64,000 nt of DNA. It comes from Geodermatophilus sp. YIM 151500. Lineage in GTDB: Bacteria; Actinomycetota; Actinomycetes; Mycobacteriales; Geodermatophilaceae. Of this stretch, positions 17,985 to 31,042 are shown one piece after another. Position numbers and translations under genes: made by a program. The stretch covers positions 25,411-89,410 of the forward strand of contig NZ_JAOVZT010000011.1 in NCBI RefSeq assembly GCF_025716945.1. Direction: 5' to 3'. The notes beneath the pieces are model-generated. The model ran no database searches and had not been told where the DNA came from. It saw nothing but the letters and a program-made list of their open reading frames with translations. The stretch's first letter is position 1. Each line of letters starts with the position of its first letter.

Positions 17985-17992
17985 GGCCTGCG

Positions 17993-20353
17993 ATGACGGA
18001 GAACGCGCGCCGCCGGTCCACGATCCTCGCCAAGCTCGCCATGACGGTCGTCGTGGCGGGTGCGCTGCTGGCCGGCCTGCTGCTGCCCTGGGTCGGCGGG
18101 ACGGGCATGGTGGCGCGCAACTCGGCGTCCCTGCTCGAGACCCTGCCGGAGGAGCTGACCGAGGCCACACCGGCCGGCAACACCCGCGTGCTGGCGGCCG
18201 ACGGCTCGCTGATCACGAACTTCTACACGAACAACCGGTCGCCGGTGCCCAGCGACCAGATCGCCGACGTCATGAAGCAGGCGCTGGTCGACATCGAGGA
18301 CTCGCGCTTCTACGCGCACAACGGGCTCGACGTCCAGGGCACCATGCGCGCGCTCGCCACGAACCTGGCGGCGGGAGCGGTGCGCGAGGGCGGCTCCACC
18401 CTCACCCAGCAGCTCGTCAAGCAGACGCTGCTGCAGAGCGCCGACACCGCCGAGGAACGGCGGGCGGCGACCGAGCAGAACGTCGGTCGCAAGCTGCGCG
18501 AGGCGCGTCTGGCCCTGCGGCTGGAGGAGGAGTACTCGAAGGACGAGATCCTCACCCGCTACCTGAACCTCGTGTACTTCGGCCAGGGGGCCTACGGCGT
18601 CCAGGCCGCGGCGCAGCGCTACTTCAGCGTGAACGCCGCCGATCTCAGCCTGCCGCAGGCCGCCATGCTGGCCGGCCTGGCGCAGAGCCCGGCCAACGAC
18701 GACCCCATCCTCAACCCGGAGAACGCGCAGGTCCGCCGCAACCAGGTGCTGCAGCGGATGCACGTGCTCGGCCACATCACCGACCAGGAGCTCGCCGACA
18801 TCTCGGCCACCCCGGTCGAGGTCGCGCCGCAGCCTCCGGCGCAGAACGGCTGCATCGACGCCTCCACCGGCGGCTTCTTCTGCGCCTACGTGCGCGAGTA
18901 CCTGATCGGGACGCTGGGCCTGACCGAGGGCGAGCTGGCGAACGGCGGGCTGACGGTGCAGACGACGCTGCGCCCCGACGTCCAGGCGGCCGGCGACCAG
19001 GCGGTGCTGAACACGCTGCCGATGGGCGACTCGCTGGCCGGTATGTACACCGTCGTCGAGCCGGGCACGGGCCACGTGCTGGCGATGAGCGTCAACCGGG
19101 AGTACGGCTGCTCCGACCCCGCGGTCTGCGAGTCGGTCGTGCTCAACGTGCGGGCGAGCCAGGGCTCCGGGTCGACCTACAAGGTGTTCACCGCGGCGGC
19201 CGCGCTGGAACGGGGCTTCTCGCAGTACTACACGATCAGCACCGGCAACCGGTACACGTCGCGGGTCTACAAGAACGGCAGCCGCCCCTACTCGGTCCCC
19301 AACGCCGGCAGCGGCTACCCGGGCACGTCGGACATGGAGCAGGCGCTGGTCATGTCCTCCAACACCTACTTCCTGGCGCTGGAGGACGCGCTCGGCAGCG
19401 TCGAGGGCCCGGTGCGCATGGCCGAGCGGATGGGCATGCGCTTCGACCAGCCCAACCAGACGCCGGCGGACCAGATCATCGACGAGAACCGGGGCTCGTT
19501 CACCTTCGGCGCCGAGCCGACCAGCCCGCTCGACCTCGCCAACGCCTACTCGACGCTGGCCGCCAACGGGACCCGCTGCGACCCGACGCCGGTCACCGCG
19601 GTGCTCGACCGGGACGGCGAGCCGCTGCAGAAGGACGGCCGGCCGCTGGTCGCCGACAACAGCTGCACACCCGGGTCGATCCCGCAGGGCGTGGCCACGA
19701 CGCTGAACCAGATCCTGCGCAAGGACGTCGAGCCGGGCACGCCCGGGCAGACCGGCGCTCGCGCCTACGTGCCCGGTCACCAGATCGCCGGCAAGACCGG
19801 GACGACGCAGAGCCGCTACTCGGTCGCCTTCGTCGGCTACACGCCCGAGTACGCGGCCAGCGTGATGGTGCTCGACCCGAAGGAGGGCCGCGACGTCGGC
19901 AGCTTCGGCGGCGGCAAGGGCGCGACCATCTGGCACGACGCGATGGCACCGATCCTCGGCGGGCGGCCGATGGTGCCCTTCGCGGCCGCCGACCCCGTGG
20001 TGCAGAACGGCAACACCCGCGTCGTGCCGGACTGCCGGGCGCTCGACGAGTGCCGGCGCGCGCTGCAGGCCGCCGGACTGCGCTCCGCCGTCACCGAAGC
20101 CGGCGCCGACCAGCCACGGGGCACCGTCCTGGGGCTCTCGCCGGCCGCGGGCTCCCGGGTGTCGGCCGGGCAGGTGGTCACGATCCAGGTGAGCGGCGGC
20201 GGCTCCGATCCGGCCGCGCCGGACGGCGGCACCGGCGCCGGCGCCGGCGCCGGCGGGGACGGTGACGCCTCGGGCGACCGGCGCAACGGCGGCGGCGGCA
20301 ACGGCGACCGCAACGGCGGCGGTGGCGGCGACCGGCGCAACGGCAACGACTGA
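17993..20353 (+). CDS. ponA2: Bifunctional class A penicillin-binding protein, PonA2 type with PASTA domain
   Basis: 786 residues. A short cytosolic head and one transmembrane helix (about 13-32) precede the glycosyltransferase domain, with EDSRFYAHNGLD (catalytic Glu), REGGSTLTQQLVKQTL and RKLREARLALRLE. The transpeptidase domain has SXXK as STYK in GSGSTYKVF, SSN in MSSNTYF and KTG in AGKTGTT. One PASTA domain follows at about 670-735 (VVPDC to QVVTIQVSG), then a Gly/Asn/Asp/Arg-rich tail of about 50 residues. It polymerises and crosslinks peptidoglycan. The ATG follows TACTCT by 8 nt with no Shine-Dalgarno. Position matches Rv3682. Confidence 0.95.
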   Translation: MTENARRRSTILAKLAMTVVVAGALLAGLLLPWVGGTGMVARNSASLLETLPEELTEATPAGNTRVLAADGSLITNFYTNNRSPVPSDQIADVMKQALVDIEDSRFYAHNGLDVQGTMRALATNLAAGAVREGGSTLTQQLVKQTLLQSADTAEERRAATEQNVGRKLREARLALRLEEEYSKDEILTRYLNLVYFGQGAYGVQAAAQRYFSVNAADLSLPQAAMLAGLAQSPANDDPILNPENAQVRRNQVLQRMHVLGHITDQELADISATPVEVAPQPPAQNGCIDASTGGFFCAYVREYLIGTLGLTEGELANGGLTVQTTLRPDVQAAGDQAVLNTLPMGDSLAGMYTVVEPGTGHVLAMSVNREYGCSDPAVCESVVLNVRASQGSGSTYKVFTAAAALERGFSQYYTISTGNRYTSRVYKNGSRPYSVPNAGSGYPGTSDMEQALVMSSNTYFLALEDALGSVEGPVRMAERMGMRFDQPNQTPADQIIDENRGSFTFGAEPTSPLDLANAYSTLAANGTRCDPTPVTAVLDRDGEPLQKDGRPLVADNSCTPGSIPQGVATTLNQILRKDVEPGTPGQTGARAYVPGHQIAGKTGTTQSRYSVAFVGYTPEYAASVMVLDPKEGRDVGSFGGGKGATIWHDAMAPILGGRPMVPFAAADPVVQNGNTRVVPDCRALDECRRALQAAGLRSAVTEAGADQPRGTVLGLSPAAGSRVSAGQVVTIQVSGGGSDPAAPDGGTGAGAGAGGDGDASGDRRNGGGGNGDRNGGGGGDRRNGND

Positions 20354-20426
20354 CCCGAGCGGAGTGGATCCGTGCGGGTGACCGCCATGCGGGTGGCCGC
20401 CACGGATCCACTCCGCTCGCGGGTCA
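20351..20426. terminator. Bidirectional palindrome spanning both convergent stop codons
   Basis: It begins with the TGA of the penicillin-binding protein (20351-20353) and ends with the TCA of yqeY (20424-20426). TGACCCG pairs with CGGGTCA and GAGCGGAGTGGATCCGTG (20357-20374) with 20401-20418, one base bulged. The 26-nt loop holds two similar 15-mers, GTGCGGGTGACCGCC and ATGCGGGTGGCCGCC. Same family as 2806, 4335 and 53311. Confidence 0.85.
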
Positions 20427-20876
20427 GCTCAGCTGGCGACGTACCTCGGCCGCCACGCGGGAGCCCTCCGCCCGCCCGGCCACCGCACCGGTCGCCGCGC
20501 CCATGACGCGGCCCATGTCCTTCATCCCGGTGGCGCCGGTGCGCGTGACGACATCGGCGACCAGCGCGGCGAGGTCGGCGTCGTCCAGCTGCGCCGGCAG
20601 GTAACCGGCCAGCACGTCGCCCTCCGCGCGCTCGCGCTCGGCCTGCTCGCTGCGGCCCGCCTCGGCGAAGGCCTCCGCGGCCTCCCGGCGCTTCTTCGCC
20701 TCGCGCCGCACGACGGCCTGCACCTCGTCGTCGGTTAGCGTACGGGCCTCCTTGCCGGACACCTCCTCGGCGCTCACCGCGGCCAGCACCATGCGCAGGG
20801 TCGCGGTGCGCAGCTCGTCGCGGGCCTTCATCGCGGTGGTCAGGTCGTCGCGCAGACGGTCCTTCAGGTCGGGCAC
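20424..20876 (-). CDS. yqeY: GatB/YqeY domain protein
   Basis: 150 residues from GTG 20876. The YqeY fold is helical, with DDLTTAMKARDELRTATLRM at the start, then VRREAKKRREAAEAFAEAGR and the C-terminal GATGMKDMGRVMGAATG that resembles the tail of GatB. The role is thought to involve tRNA or amidotransfer, but YqeY itself has no proven reaction. CAGGCT at 20883-20888 lies 6 nt before the GTG, a weaker version of the leaderless arrangement. It is divergent from the metallophosphoesterase gene and convergent with ponA2. Confidence 0.92.
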   Translation of the reverse strand: MPDLKDRLRDDLTTAMKARDELRTATLRMVLAAVSAEEVSGKEARTLTDDEVQAVVRREAKKRREAAEAFAEAGRSEQAERERAEGDVLAGYLPAQLDDADLAALVADVVTRTGATGMKDMGRVMGAATGAVAGRAEGSRVAAEVRRQLS

Positions 20877-20913
20877 CCGGTCAGCCTGGCACGGCCGCCG
20901 GTCCGGCGGACCG

Positions 20914-20919
20914 TAGGGT
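20914..20919 (+). promoter_or_regulatory. -10 box of the metallophosphoesterase gene, leaderless type
   Basis: TAGGGT ends 8 nt before the GTG at 20928. Confidence 0.5.
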
Positions 20920-20927
20920 GGGCAACC

Positions 20928-21839
20928 GTGCGCTGGTACACCGCCCTGCCCTCGGCCGCCCTCCTGACCGGCGGGGCCGTCACGGGGTACGCGAGCCTGT
21001 ACGAGCGCACCCGGTGGACGCTGCGCCGCGTCGACGTCCCCGTACTCGCCCCCGGGTCCGCGCCGCTCACCGTGCTGCACGTGTCCGACCTGCACATGAC
21101 CGCGGGGCAGACCGGCAAGCAGGAGTGGGTGGCCGGGCTGGCGGCGCTCGAGCCGGACCTGGTGGTCGACACCGGCGACAACCTGGCCGGGCACGACGCC
21201 GTCCCCGCGACGCTGCGTGCCCTCGACCCGCTGCTCGACCGGCCCGGCGCGTTCGTGTTGGCCAGCAACGACTACTACGCGCCCCGGCCGAAGAACCCGC
21301 TCAAGTACTTCAAGCGGAACCACGAGCGGGTGCACGGCGACCCGCTGCCGTGGACCGACCTGCGCGACGGGCTGCTCTCCCGCGGCTGGCTGGACCTCAC
21401 CAACCAGCGCGGCGAGCTGGTCGTCGGCGGACGGCGGATCGTGTTCGCCGGCGTCGACGACTCCCACCTCGGGCTCGACCGCTACGACCGGGTGGCCGGC
21501 CCCGCCGACCCGGCCGCCGACATCCGCATCGGGCTGGCCCACTCCCCCGAACCCCGGGTGCTCGACCGGTTCGCCGCCGACGGCTACGACCTGCTGCTCT
21601 GCGGGCACACCCACGGCGGGCAGCTGCGCGTCCCCGGTTTCGGGGCGCTGGTCACCAACTGCGGCATCGACCGGGCCCGTGTCCGGTGGCTGCACCGCTG
21701 GGCCGCCCCGTCGCCGGGCTCGCCGGCGGGCACCTGGCTGCACGTGTCCGCCGGCCTGGGCACCAGCCCGTACGCGCCGGTCCGCTTCGCCTGCCCGCCC
21801 GAGGCGACGCTGCTCACGCTGACCGCTCGGGAGGCCTGA
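20928..21839 (+). CDS. Membrane-anchored metallophosphoesterase, YkuE/Rv3683-like
   Basis: 303 residues. An N-terminal hydrophobic segment (about 4-20) probably anchors it. Metal-binding motifs are VSDLHMT, DTGDN, then SNDYY in place of the usual GNH(D/E), AHSPEP and CGHTHGGQ. The loss of the third-motif histidine removes the residue that normally protonates the leaving group, although I recall the same form in related actinobacterial proteins. Likely a phosphodiesterase or phosphatase acting at the membrane. GTG start follows TAGGGT by 8 nt. Followed by tRNA-Pro. Confidence 0.87.
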   Translation: MRWYTALPSAALLTGGAVTGYASLYERTRWTLRRVDVPVLAPGSAPLTVLHVSDLHMTAGQTGKQEWVAGLAALEPDLVVDTGDNLAGHDAVPATLRALDPLLDRPGAFVLASNDYYAPRPKNPLKYFKRNHERVHGDPLPWTDLRDGLLSRGWLDLTNQRGELVVGGRRIVFAGVDDSHLGLDRYDRVAGPADPAADIRIGLAHSPEPRVLDRFAADGYDLLLCGHTHGGQLRVPGFGALVTNCGIDRARVRWLHRWAAPSPGSPAGTWLHVSAGLGTSPYAPVRFACPPEATLLTLTAREA

Positions 21840-21861
21840 CCGCAGCCGCCGGGCGGTCGGC

Positions 21862-21867
21862 TAGACT
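21862..21867 (+). promoter_or_regulatory. -10 box of tRNA-Pro
   Basis: TAGACT, 12 nt upstream of the mature 5' end of the tRNA. Confidence 0.5.
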
Positions 21868-21879
21868 CGTCCGGCACCC

Positions 21880-21953
21880 CGGGGTGTGGCGCAGCTTGGT
21901 AGCGCGCGTCGTTCGGGACGACGAGGCCGCAGGTTCAAATCCTGTCACCCCGA
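21880..21953 (+). tRNA. tRNA-Pro, anticodon CGG
   Basis: A 74-nt cloverleaf. Acceptor arm CGGGGTG pairs with CACCCCG, D arm GCGC/GCGC, anticodon stem CGTCG/CGACG with loop TTCGGGA (anticodon CGG), T arm GCAGG TTCAAAT CCTGT, discriminator A at 21953. CCA is not encoded. It reads CCG proline codons, which are abundant in this genome. Confidence 0.95.
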
Positions 21954-21958
21954 CCCCG

Positions 21959-21990
21959 CTCAGGGGCCGCCGGAACCGGCGGCCCCTGAG
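21959..21990 (+). terminator. Hairpin terminator of tRNA-Pro
   Basis: Arms 21959-21973 and 21976-21990 (CTCAGGGGCCGCCGG and complement) are perfectly paired around AA, 5 nt after the tRNA. Confidence 0.85.
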
Positions 21991-22043
21991 TCGTCCCGGG
22001 GGTGCGTCGAGACCGGCACCGGCCCGGGGGATGATGGCCCGCG

Positions 22044-23960
22044 ATGACTGCGCAGCCCGCCCCGTCCCCGTCCGACACCGTGGCGGGGGCCGCCCCGCTG
22101 TCGGCCGCTCCGCCGCCCGCCCTCCCGCCCGAGGTCACCGCCCGCTGGCAGGCCCGCTTCCGGGCGCCGCGGGTGTCGCTTCCGGAGTGGGCCCACGACG
22201 CGCCGCACCGCTGCCTCTACACCTCCGACGTCAGCGGCGTCGTGGAGCAGTACGCCTGGGACCGGGAGACCGGTGAGCACCGCCGGGTCACCGACCGGCC
22301 CAACGGCACCCTGGTCGGCACGCTGAGCCCGGACGGCGGGACGATCTGGTGGTTCGCCGACAGCGACGGGGACGAGTTCGGCGTCTGGCGCACCCAGCCG
22401 TTCACCGGCGGTGACGACGTCGTCGCGGTGCCGGAGGTGGAGCCCGCCTATCCGGCCGGCCTGGAGATCGGGCGCTCGCTGGTGGCGATCGGCCGGTCCA
22501 CCGACGACGGCAGCGAGCTGTGGTTGGCGCCGTCCGGCGACCGGCCGCGGGTGTTCTACCGGCACCCGGACCCCGCGTCGGTGGACGCGCTCACCCGCGA
22601 CGACGAGCTGGTCGTGCTGTCGCACTCCGAGCACGGCGACCCGCGGTACCCGGCGCTGCGCGTGCTGCGCACGACGCACACCACCCTGGACGCGCCGGCC
22701 GTCGTGGCCGAGAAGTGGGACGGCGAGGGCCGCGGCCTGCACGCCCTGGAGTTCGGCCCGCTGCCCGACGACCGGCGGTTGCTCGTCGGGCACGAGCGGC
22801 GCGGCCGCGAGGAGCTGCTGGTCTGGGACGTCGCGGCCGACACCGAGCAGGAGATCGTCCTGGACCTGCCCGGGGACGTCACCGCCGGCTGGTACCCCGA
22901 CGGCTCGGCGCTGCTGGTCGGGCACGACCACGCCGCCCGCACCGAGTTGTACCGCTACGACCTGGGCACCGGTGCCCTGGAGAAGCTGGACACCCCGCCC
23001 GGCGTCGTCCGGGGTGCCACGGCACGGCCCGACGGCACGGTGGAGCTGGCCTGGTCGTCGTCGGTGGAGCCGCCGGTCATCCGGCGCGCCGACGGGCCGG
23101 TGGTGCTGTCGGTGAGCGACACCGCGCCGCCGGCGGCCTACCCGGTCGAGGACCGCTGGGTGCCCGGTCCCGGCGGCTCCGTGCACGCGCTGCTGGTCCG
23201 GCCGGCCACGGGCGGGCGGGGAGGTGCACCGCCGTACGCGACGGCCTTCCTCGTGCACGGCGGACCGGAGGCGGCCGACGACGACTCCTACCGCGCCCGC
23301 CGGGCTGCCTACGTCGACGCGGGCTACGCCGTGGTGCACGTGAACTACCGCGGCTCGACCGGCTACGGCAGCGCCTGGCGCGACGCCCTGACCGGCCGGC
23401 CGGGTCTCACCGAGCTGGAGGACGTCGGCGCCGTGTACGACGCGCTGGTCGCCGAGGGTGTCGTCGACCCGCAGCGGGCGCTGCTGTCGGGCGGCTCCTG
23501 GGGTGGGTTCCTGACCCTGCTGGGCCTGGGCACCCAGCCGGAGCGGTGGGCGGCCGGCATCGCCGAGGTGCCGGTGGCCGACTACCTGGCCGCCTACGAG
23601 GACGAGATGGAGGGCCTGCGGGCCTACGACCGGGCGCTGTTCGGGGGCTCACCGGACGAGGTCCACGACGTCTACGTCCGTTCCTCGCCGCTGACCTACG
23701 TCGACGCGGTCGCCGCGCCGGTGCTCGTGGTCGCCGGGGCGAACGATCCGCGCTGCCCGATCCGGCAGATCGAGAACTACCTGACCGCGCTGACCGAGCA
23801 CGGCAAGCCGCACGAGGTGTACCGCTTCGACGCGGGCCACGGCTCGCTGGTCATCGAGGAGACCATCCGCCAGGTCGAGGCCGCCCTGTCGTTCGCCCTC
23901 CGACACTGTCCGCCTACCGGCGGGCACCCGCGGCCAGGAGCCGCTCCCCCGGTGAGCTGA
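22044..23960 (+). CDS. S9-family (prolyl oligopeptidase-like) serine peptidase
   Basis: 638 residues. The first 370 or so residues form a beta-propeller (repeated blocks such as GTLSPDGGTIWWFADSDGDE and SRDGxxxV-like strands) that shields the active site. The C-terminal alpha/beta hydrolase domain has the nucleophile in LLSGGSWGGFL, the acid in AGANDPRCPIRQ and the histidine in FDAGHGSLV. Typical of acylaminoacyl/dipeptidyl peptidases that cut short peptides. No signal peptide, so cytosolic. The ATG at 22044 has no clear ribosome binding site. Monocistronic. Confidence 0.93.
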   Translation: MTAQPAPSPSDTVAGAAPLSAAPPPALPPEVTARWQARFRAPRVSLPEWAHDAPHRCLYTSDVSGVVEQYAWDRETGEHRRVTDRPNGTLVGTLSPDGGTIWWFADSDGDEFGVWRTQPFTGGDDVVAVPEVEPAYPAGLEIGRSLVAIGRSTDDGSELWLAPSGDRPRVFYRHPDPASVDALTRDDELVVLSHSEHGDPRYPALRVLRTTHTTLDAPAVVAEKWDGEGRGLHALEFGPLPDDRRLLVGHERRGREELLVWDVAADTEQEIVLDLPGDVTAGWYPDGSALLVGHDHAARTELYRYDLGTGALEKLDTPPGVVRGATARPDGTVELAWSSSVEPPVIRRADGPVVLSVSDTAPPAAYPVEDRWVPGPGGSVHALLVRPATGGRGGAPPYATAFLVHGGPEAADDDSYRARRAAYVDAGYAVVHVNYRGSTGYGSAWRDALTGRPGLTELEDVGAVYDALVAEGVVDPQRALLSGGSWGGFLTLLGLGTQPERWAAGIAEVPVADYLAAYEDEMEGLRAYDRALFGGSPDEVHDVYVRSSPLTYVDAVAAPVLVVAGANDPRCPIRQIENYLTALTEHGKPHEVYRFDAGHGSLVIEETIRQVEAALSFALRHCPPTGGHPRPGAAPPVS

Positions 23961-24022
23961 GCCGCTGCGCGGCTGTCCCGCGGGAGGCCTCCGGCCTCCG
24001 CGCCGGCCACCACAGGCGGTGG
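23961..24022. repeat. Degenerate repeat and hairpin between convergent genes
   Basis: The minus strand reads GCGGAGGCCGGAGGCC and GCGCAGCGGCTCAGC, similar to the core and end of the 63701 repeat. CCACC acaggc GGTGG at 24008-24023 could act as a terminator for either gene. Confidence 0.4.
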
Positions 24023-26346
<2,324 letters not shown>

Positions 26347-26354
26347 GGGTGCAC

Positions 26355-26360
26355 AGGCTA
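26355..26360 (-). promoter_or_regulatory. -10 box of lysC-asd, leaderless type
   Basis: TAGCCT on the minus strand ends 8 nt before the GTG at 26346. Confidence 0.5.
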
Positions 26361-26420
26361 CCGAGGCGGCCCGGCGCCCTCGTGGTTGCGTCCGGCCGCC
26401 GCGGCGGCTGTGATCTCCCG

Positions 26421-28013
26421 GTGGACTCCCCCGCCGACTGGCTGCTGACCGCCGAGGAGCGGGGCAACCCGGCGACGCGGCTGCCGGCCTGGACCGAGGG
26501 CAACCTCGTCGAGCCGCTGGTGCACGGCAGCACGTACTTCGACCGGCTGGTCCAGGCGGTGGAGGCGCTCGACGCCGGGGACCACCTGTTCTTCACCGAC
26601 TGGCGCGGCGATCCGGACGAGCGGCTGCGGCCCGAGGGTCCCAGCGTGGCGCAGCTGCTCACCGAGGCGGTTCGCCGGGGGGTGTGCGTCCGCGGGCTGG
26701 TGTGGCGCTCGCACTGGGACGGGCTGTCGTTCAGCAAGGAGGAGAACCGGGCGCTCGACCGCGAGGTCGAGCACGGCGGCGGGGAGGTGATCCTCGACCA
26801 GCGGGTGCGGCGCAACGGGAGCCACCACCAGAAGCTCGTCGTCCTGCGCCACGACCAGGACCCGACCCGGGACGTCGCCTTCGTCGGCGGCATCGACCTC
26901 TGCCACGGACGGCGGGACGACGCCGACCACGCCGGTGACCCGCAGCCGCTGCCCATGTCCTCGGTGTACGGCCCCCGACCACCGTGGCACGACGTGCAGC
27001 TGCAGATCCGCGGGCCGGCCGTCGGGGTCCTCGACACCGTCTTCCGCGAGCGGTGGGACGACCCGACCAACGCCGACGTGCACAACCCGCTGGCCTGGGT
27101 GCGGGACCGGCTGCGGGGCGCCCGCCTGGAGCCCGACCCGCTGCCGCCGCAACTGCCACCTCCACCGGCGTGCGGACCGCACGTCGTGCAGAACCTGCGC
27201 ACCTATCCCGCGATCCACCCGCCGTACGACTTCGCGCCGCTCGGCGAGCGGTCGGTGGCCCGCGGTTACTCGAAGGCCGTGCAGCGGGCGCGGCGGCTGA
27301 TCTACCTGGAGGACCAGTACCTGTGGTCGTCCGAGGTCGCCCGGCTGTTCGCCGGGTCGCTGGAGGCCAACCCCGACCTGCACCTGGTCGTCGTGGTGCC
27401 GCGGGTGCCCGAGCAGGAGGGCGCGATCTCGGAGCGGCCGCAGTACATCGGCCGCTGGCAGGCGCTGCAGCTGTGCGAGCGGGCCGGCCGCGGCCGGGTG
27501 CACGTCTACGACGTCGAGAACGCCGCCGGCACGCCGGTGTACGTGCACGCCAAGGTCTGCGTCGTCGACGACGTGTGGCTCAGCGTCGGCAGCGACAACT
27601 TCAACCGCCGGTCGTGGACGCACGACAGCGAGCTGTCCAGCGCCGTGCTGGACACGACCCGCGACCCGCGGGAGCCGCGCGACCCCGGCGGGCGCGGCGA
27701 CGGCGCCCGGGTGCTCGCCCGCGACCTGCGGTTGCGGCTCGCCCGCGAGCACCTCGACCGAGCCGCCGACGGCAGCGAGGACGCCGACCTGATCGACCCC
27801 GATTCCTTCGTCACCGCGCTGCAGCGCAGCGCGGACGCCCTGCAGGCCTGGCACGACGGCGGCCGCGCGGGACCCCGGCCGCCAGGGCGGCTGCGGCCGC
27901 ACCGCGCCGAACGGGTGGCCTGGCCCACCCGGCTCTGGGCCACCCCCGTCTACCGGCTGATGGTCGACCCGGACGGCCGCCCGATCCGGCTCCGGCTCCG
28001 GCACACCTTCTGA
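26421..28013 (+). CDS. Phospholipase D-like (HKD) family protein
   Basis: 530 residues from GTG 26421. Two HKD half-sites are visible: [11 protein letters not shown] in the first half, and [19 protein letters not shown] near residues 375-395. Surrounding [11 protein letters not shown] and YLEDQYLW fit the PLD superfamily. No transmembrane segments or signal peptide are visible, so it is probably a soluble phosphodiesterase or phosphatidyltransferase acting at the inner membrane face, not a classical cardiolipin synthase. Start choice is uncertain, since no strong ribosome binding site is present. Divergent from lysC. Confidence 0.87.
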   Translation: MDSPADWLLTAEERGNPATRLPAWTEGNLVEPLVHGSTYFDRLVQAVEALDAGDHLFFTDWRGDPDERLRPEGPSVAQLLTEAVRRGVCVRGLVWRSHWDGLSFSKEENRALDREVEHGGGEVILDQRVRRNGSHHQKLVVLRHDQDPTRDVAFVGGIDLCHGRRDDADHAGDPQPLPMSSVYGPRPPWHDVQLQIRGPAVGVLDTVFRERWDDPTNADVHNPLAWVRDRLRGARLEPDPLPPQLPPPPACGPHVVQNLRTYPAIHPPYDFAPLGERSVARGYSKAVQRARRLIYLEDQYLWSSEVARLFAGSLEANPDLHLVVVVPRVPEQEGAISERPQYIGRWQALQLCERAGRGRVHVYDVENAAGTPVYVHAKVCVVDDVWLSVGSDNFNRRSWTHDSELSSAVLDTTRDPREPRDPGGRGDGARVLARDLRLRLAREHLDRAADGSEDADLIDPDSFVTALQRSADALQAWHDGGRAGPRPPGRLRPHRAERVAWPTRLWATPVYRLMVDPDGRPIRLRLRHTF

Positions 28014-28044
28014 CCGACGGGCGCCCCCCGGGACCCGGCGCGGG

Positions 28045-28330
28045 ATGAGCGTCGATCTCCTGGCCCGTACGGCCGCCGCGGCCGGGCTCCGGCTGGCACT
28101 GCTCGACGGCGACGGCGTCGAGGTGCGTCCCATGGCTGGCGACGCCGTCCGCGGCCGGGACGCGCGCCGGGCCGCCGCCGGGGACCCACCCGGCGACCAC
28201 CAGCTGCCGCGGCCCGGCGTCGGACCCGGGGTGGGTCCGTGACTGCCCGCCCGGCTGCGACGAGCTGGAGGACTGGCAGGGGCCGCCGAAGCACACCGAC
28301 GCCTGCCCGTGCCGCTGCGATCCGTGCTGA
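28045..28330 (+). pseudogene. Decayed small gene with Cys-rich C-terminus
   Basis: From ATG 28045 one frame reads MSVDLLARTAAAAGLRLALL through GDGVEVRPMAGDAV and stops at 28242. In the +1 frame the sequence goes on without a stop to 28330, ending DCPPGCDELEDWQGPPKHTD then ACPCRCDPC. The first half resembles the body of a class of actinobacterial proteins often found with a helix-turn-helix domain, and the Cys-rich end looks like their C-terminus. I recall this from memory. If so, the gene has lost its middle and suffered a frameshift. Alternatively these are two tiny unrelated genes. Confidence 0.45.
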
Positions 28331-28338
28331 TCCACTGC

Positions 28339-28419
28339 TACGGTGAGGGCGTGCGTGGCGGCCTCCTGCTTACCCGCCGCGGCGAGGCCCTCTCCTAGGT
28401 CGGCCCCCTCGCCGCGGGG
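28339..28419 (+). promoter_or_regulatory. Leucine leader peptide and attenuator before leuA
   Basis: TACGGT (28339-28344) is followed after 6 nt by GTG 28351, starting a 15-codon leader MRGGLLLTRRGEALS that ends with TAG at 28396-28398. Three successive Leu codons (CTC CTG CTT, 28363-28371) sit just before CCGCGGCGAGG (28377-28387), which pairs perfectly over 11 bp with CCTCGCCGCGG at 28407-28417. Stalling at the Leu codons would disturb this stem. This fits the leucine-dependent leader regulation reported for actinobacterial leuA. A terminator stem is not obvious. Confidence 0.8.
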
Positions 28420-28444
28420 AACGCGCGTACCCGGCGCCTGCTGA

Positions 28445-30256
<1,812 letters not shown>

Positions 30257-30284
30257 GGGCGCGACGGCACGGCAGGATGCGGCC

Positions 30285-31025
30285 GTGGTCGCTCGACTGA
30301 CGCCGTACCTGGCCGTCCGCGACGCCCGGGGGGCGATCGCCTGGTACGCCGAGGCGCTCGGCGCCCGCCAGGTCGGCGATCCGGTCGTGATGGACGACGA
30401 CCGGATCGGCCACGCCGAACTCGACGTCGGCGGTGCCACCGTCTACCTCGCCGACGAGTGGCCCGAACTCGGCCTGGCCGGTCCGGAGGGAGGCCGGACG
30501 GCGGTGTCGCTGCACCTCACGGTCGCCGACGTCGACGACGCGGTGGACCGTGCCGCGAGCGCCGGCGCGACCGTCGAACGCCCGCCCACGGATGCGCCGT
30601 ACGGGCGCACCGGCGTCGTCCTCGACCCCTTCGGGCACCGGTGGATGCTGCAGTCCACCCCCCGCGCGGGCACGGCCGTCGCCGGCGCCCGGCCCGGCGA
30701 CACGGTGCACCTCACCCTCCGGGTGCCCGACGGCGCCCGGGCCCGCGACTTCTACGAGGCGGTGCTCGGCTGGTCGATGTCGCCCGGGCGGGTCGAGGAC
30801 GCCTGGCAGGACGCCACCGTCAGCCCCGTGGTCGGCATCCACGGCGGCCACCGGGAGGACCCCGCCGCCGTGCCGGTGTACGCCGTGGACGACGTCGAGG
30901 TCGCCGTGGCCGCCGTGCGCACCGCGGGCGGGCGGGCCGGCGAGCTCGAGCGGCAGTCGTACGGCCGGTCGGCGCTGTGCCGCGACGACCAGGGCCTGCC
31001 GTTCTGGCTGGTCCAGCTGGACTGA
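30285..31025 (+). CDS. VOC (glyoxalase-like) protein with two domains
   Basis: 246 residues from GTG 30285. Two vicinal-oxygen-chelate modules are fused: residues 1-125 (PYLAVRDARGAIAWYAEALG to DPFGHRWMLQ), which resemble the PhnB-like group, and 135-246 (HLTLRVPDGARARDFYEAVLG to DDQGLPFWLVQ). Each has the beta-alpha-beta-beta-beta pattern that builds a metal or ligand site. The substrate is unknown. CAGGAT lies 6 nt before the GTG, again leaderless-like. Convergent with mrpG. Confidence 0.85.
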   Translation: MVARLTPYLAVRDARGAIAWYAEALGARQVGDPVVMDDDRIGHAELDVGGATVYLADEWPELGLAGPEGGRTAVSLHLTVADVDDAVDRAASAGATVERPPTDAPYGRTGVVLDPFGHRWMLQSTPRAGTAVAGARPGDTVHLTLRVPDGARARDFYEAVLGWSMSPGRVEDAWQDATVSPVVGIHGGHREDPAAVPVYAVDDVEVAVAAVRTAGGRAGELERQSYGRSALCRDDQGLPFWLVQLD

Positions 31026-31042
31026 GAAGGGCTCCGTCCCTC

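Noticed and set aside
17912..17992. whiB4 between the ArsA-like pair and ponA2
   Set aside because: Only 81 nt are present; no WhiB cysteine motif on either strand.
21880..21953. tRNA-Pro as an integration site
   Set aside because: No integrase, no repeated tRNA 3' end and normal core genes on both sides.
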